From Hypomesus transpacificus (taxonomy: Eukaryota > Chordata > Actinopteri > Osmeriformes > Osmeridae), in contig NC_061064.1 in assembly GCF_021917145.1 (NCBI RefSeq), forward strand, positions 2,146,134-2,210,133: 64,000 bases of DNA, written 5' to 3'. Shown here in pieces: positions 51,971-64,000 of this stretch (positions within the stretch are counted from its first letter, which is position 1; each line of letters begins with the position of its first letter). The notes below the pieces were generated by a model that saw nothing but the letters and a program-made list of their open reading frames with translations, ran no database searches and had not been told where the DNA came from. Made by a program: the position numbers and the translations under genes.

Positions 51971-52490
51971 CTCTATGACTTATCAAACGTTACTTTGCTT
52001 TGGCAATGCTGTTAAGTTGTTTGAGTAGCCACACACAATTCACCAAAGGAAGTATTTAACCACACATTCAACATACGACCTATTCTTTAAACTTAGAGAA
52101 ACTATGGATCGACAGCTCAAAATACTGCCGTCGGTTTTGACATTCTCTAGAAACAAAGAGTTGGTTACGATGGTAAACAATTGGGTTGCTAAGCACAATG
52201 CACGTGCACGTTCGATCGCGCGCCCGGACCACAGACTGGACCGCGGCTCTCTGACTCCGCTGGACATGAACTGGACACAGTTCAGCTCAATGTTGCATTT
52301 CAAATATCCCCAAAAATATAGACGTGATACAATCTTAGAAACAGTTTTATTCATCATGGCAAGAAGACATTTCCAAGACATTTTCCAGACAAAAACATGT
52401 AACCTAGGCTTAAACCAACTAAACAACGTCTATTTTCGAAAATACATTGTCGCACTTAATTCTTTAGTATCCGTTTTTGTTTTATCTGAA
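51971..52490. other. rsph4a promoter and sympk 3' flank
   Basis: The interval between the sympk stop and the rsph4a start is about 520 bp. It contains a minus-strand AATAAA at 52346-52351, 140 nt past the sympk stop, and the start of an unexplained plus-strand frame. Confidence 0.5.
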
Positions 52491-61012
<8,522 letters not shown>

Positions 61013-61273
61013 CTATGACAGACACAAAGTTCAGTCTTTCTAGCCAAGTGACTAACAGTAAACTAATACCAGTAATGTGTGCTACCACAATAAGCTATCT
61101 GATTTACTAGGACTCAGGTTTAAGTGGTAGGTCTAAGAAGTAATGTTAATTTGTTAACTAAACCTATTACAATCATCTACCGGCAAAACAATTGCCCCGG
61201 CGATTGTGAGAACACACGAGCTAGCCAGCTAGTCTACGCAGGACAAAAACTAAGCTAACTAGCTACAACTTAC

Positions 61274-61400
61274 CTTATCACACGTACTACGGCTCTGACA
61301 CCACACAATACTACGGATGCAACAACAAAATTTACGAAACAAGATGTTGTTAGGTAGCCTGTTGGTCTAAAGATGTGCTAGGATGCCGCCATGTTTGACG
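61274..61400 (-). other. sympk: Probable non-coding first exon and promoter of sympk
   Basis: GATAAG|GTAAGT on the minus strand at 61274/61273 is a strong donor. The coding exon opens right after GTCATAG at 61013-61015. A GCCGCCATG string near 61386 (YY1-like) and CTTCCGG near 61440 (ETS-like) mark a TATA-less housekeeping promoter. Confidence 0.55.
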
Positions 61401-62546
61401 GATGTTTGACGGTATTTCCTTGATGCAACGAAAATAAACTTCCGGGGAAAAGATTTTCGTTCGGTCCTATGGTTCGGTCAAGCTCCAATGACTGTGTGAT
61501 AAAAACCCAGAAAGCAATCTTTATTTAGCTTATGAAAGAAGCTAATTTAAAACAGTCATTAGATCAGTGTGCTTAGCGGCATCTACATCAAAATCCAACT
61601 TGAAAGCACTTGACATGATGTATTATCATCAGTCTTTGATAGTATTTTGTAACCCCTCCACACACGTATACTCCCATACCCCATATTTGAAAAATGCAAA
61701 TAAATACAAAGCAACACAAATCAAACTAAACAAACAATTTTCCTTTCCTTTTGTCATATCCTTTATTAATGCATGTATTTACTCCTGTTGCAGAGGAATT
61801 CTTTCAAATATGTCAGCCAGGCCTTTAATCCAATCACAGTCGAGAAGCGCTCACTGACTAGAGGGCGGCTAGACAGGAACATTATTCGTCCATTTTGTAC
61901 AGTCGGTCGGTGCATGATTCTCTGGCAAGAAACGATTGTGGTCTGGACGAGGGAAAAAGGAAAGGTTTGCAATGCATATTATTAGTTTGCAATCCTGCAT
62001 GAAAACTATTGTTTATATGTCTAATGCAAATTGATCGCTTTAGCGTTGAGTTTTAAACGTATTTAACGTAGCTCTTAAGATTGCAAGCTGCAAGTGCAAT
62101 CTACCAATGCTTTGTCGCAGAAACCGTTTAAGCTAACGCGGTTGCTAGCTACGTCTAGCTAGCTCTACATTGCTTGTCAGAAACGAAACTTATATCACAG
62201 TTGATAAAGCAGTGCGATACTAAAGTTTGGTAAATAGCCTAGTATTGTCTAGAGCTAGCCAAACCGTGTCGGTTCAAACTGTGGTGTTAGCTAACGTAGA
62301 CTGGCGACAGACGTTGATTAAAATAGCGAGTAGCTAGCTAGTTATGTTTATCAACAGGAAAGGTAGATAGGCTAGCTGTTAGCTAGGCGGACAAGCTAAC
62401 GTAGTTAGCTGGTTAACTAATAAACATACGCTTATTGTACATAGTTTTGCTCTGCTAGCTGTCCTTAAGCGAAAGTTAAGTATATTCTTCTAAACTCTTC
62501 CTCAGACTGAGATTGCTGATCACTGAAACTGGACGGTGCATGAAAA
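61401..62546. promoter_or_regulatory. Shared upstream region of sympk (-) and hnrnpul1 (+)
   Basis: Two divergent housekeeping genes start about 1.5 kb apart at the start codons. An acceptor CCTCAG at about 62500-62505 precedes the hnrnpul1 start exon, so a non-coding exon lies upstream, possibly ending near 61964 (GGAAAG|GTTTGC, a weak donor). Many GCTAGC/AGCTAG strings lie between 62140 and 62460. Confidence 0.5.
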
Positions 62547-64000
62547 ATGAGCGGAATCAATGTGAAGAAGCTCAAAGTCAACGAGCTGAAAGAGGAGCTT
62601 CAGCTACGTGGCCTCGACACTCGTGGACTCAAGGCGGACCTTGTCGTGAGGTTGAAGGCGGCACTTGATGCCGAAGCAGCGGGTGAGGTTGCCGGACCAC
62701 CCGTTGCAGAAGTTGTGGATGAGGGGGAGGAAGAACAAGATGAAGGGGGAGATGAGGACGATGACTATCCCGAAGGAGGCAACAGTCTGTCAGGTATTTC
62801 AACTCAACTTAATTTCGAAGAGAGATGTTCGTAGTAAACATGGCCATGTAGTGTATGCACTTAACGGTGTACATCCGTTGCATTGCAGGGAGTTGTATGC
62901 AAAAGTAGTACTCATTTGTGCAGTTGTTATGCGGTTCACAATTGACCAGTATATTTTTACAAATCAGGGGAAGATGAGGAGTCGTATCGCGTGGAAGATC
63001 TAGCACGGCTTGACCAAGAACCTGACGCGGAACAGTCTGAGGAGGAAAATGTGATTGATGACCAGAGTGAAGAAGATAGTCTGGATGGAGGGCCGGCGTT
63101 TGGTGGAGTCCCTGCAATGAATTATGGGATTGGTGACTTCACAGATGATGTGATTGAGCCTCCGACCACAAAAGCCTTCGAGTCAGAGGTGAAGCCGGAG
63201 TATCGAGCTGATACACCAGAACTTCAGATGCTAGAACTGGAGGTAAAGGAACCAGTGCATTCAGAACCTGAACCTGAAGCACGTTTGGAGGATAATCCTG
63301 AAGGTAAACCAGGTTAGTATATTACAAAACCTTTTTAAAACAGGCTAGGTAAAAAAAAACATCTGTCATGAGAAACCATTCCTTAAGCAACCTTCCCTCA
63401 CCTTTCTTCTCGTTTTTTTCGGGGCATAGATGAAATCGAGACGGACGCAGACATCAAGATGGAGGCAGAGCACCAGCAGTCAAACAAGCCTCCTCCTCAG
63501 CTTGACCCCCAGCCTGACCCGGAAGCAGAACAGCCAGAGGAGCTCCTGGAGGCAGAAAAACCAGAGCAGGTTTCTCAGGAGGAGCAACCAGATCTGCCTG
63601 TGAAGGAGGAGCAGAAGGAGGCCCAAAAGCCAGAGCTGGACGTGAAGAAGGAGGAGGGGGAGGAGGAGGCCAGGCAGCCAGAACCAGCCAACGATTGGGA
63701 GGCCATGGATGCAGAGCAGGCAGGCCAAGCCAAATCTGAAGATGACAAGCAGGGCGTTAGCCGCAAGAGACCGCACGAAGAAGGCCGTGGATACGGCTAT
63801 TATGAGCACAGGGAGGACAGACGGTTAGATTAACTTAAAAATTTACGCTTGTAACTTTTCTTTAAATGATAAAAAAAAAAAAATTAGACGGACGCAAGTT
63901 TTGTGTTGGCTGATCATCTGGTTTGTTTGTGGTTGAGATGCTTCATGTTTTCTGCTGGCACACACAGGGCTCGCTCTCCTCAGCCCCCAGCGGAAGAGGA
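62547..64000 (+). CDS. hnrnpul1: hnRNP U-like protein 1 (5' part, cut by window end)
   Basis: This is a nuclear RNA- and DNA-damage-associated protein of the hnRNP U family. Coding exons visible: 62547-62793, 62968-63303, 63430-63823 and 63968-64000, all in phase. About 336 codons lie in the window. The N-terminal SAP domain (residues about 6-40: [20 protein letters not shown]) is the DNA/scaffold-binding module. A long Glu/Asp/Pro-rich region follows (residues 50-310) with many KPE/EEQ repeats. The conserved [20 protein letters not shown] and [10 protein letters not shown] blocks match HNRNPUL1 more closely than HNRNPU. The SPRY domain, P-loop kinase-like domain and RGG tail expected by family must lie beyond the right edge. 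The ATG stands in AAAAATGAGC context. Confidence 0.93.

Overview
The window is vertebrate nuclear DNA, almost certainly from a ray-finned (teleost) fish. Genes are split by GT-AG introns, the deduced proteins match animal families over their full length, tRNA-headed SINEs of the kind scattered through fish genomes recur, and the introns are loaded with micro- and minisatellites. I cannot name the species. No retroviral, LTR or Polinton element was recognised.

Layout, left to right. 1-2.3 kb: AT-rich DNA and the probable gnb2 3' region. 2.35-6.66 kb (-): gnb2, G-protein beta subunit. 6.7-12.4 kb: intergenic. 12.5-14.0 kb (+): a three-finger C2H2 protein. 15.2-21.9 kb (+): slc12a9. 23.7-27.0 kb (-): an hsd17b3-like steroid dehydrogenase, convergent with slc12a9. 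27.6-31.1 kb (+): a tandem duplication of a tiny two-exon gene for an IBR/RING2-type zinc-binding protein. 31.1-36.7 kb: intergenic with SINE and MITE debris. 36.7-47.2 kb (+): a photoreceptor-type membrane guanylate cyclase. 49.6-52.0 kb (-): radial spoke head protein rsph4a/6a. 52.5-61.0 kb (-): sympk (symplekin). 62.5 kb to the right edge (+): hnrnpul1, cut by the window end, divergent from sympk.

The exon chains of gnb2 (340 aa), slc12a9 (907 aa), hsd17b3 (340 aa), the guanylate cyclase (1143 aa), rsph4a (525 aa) and sympk (1238 aa) were joined by hand from splice sites. Every chain is in phase, open and divisible by three. The genes share no pathway; they form a conserved-neighbourhood mosaic. 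GNB2 and SLC12A9 are near neighbours on human 7q22, SYMPK and RSPH6A are adjacent on 19q13.3, and HNRNPUL1 is also on 19q13.

Two things stand out. One is the tandem pair of mini IBR/RING2 genes, which have kept their zinc ligands and a shared C-terminal end while the sequence between has diverged, with interferon-response-like motifs upstream. The other is the number of minisatellites that abut splice sites, including a 40-bp array in rsph4a that multiplies a 5' splice site and a 23-bp array in slc12a9 that runs into a 3' splice site.
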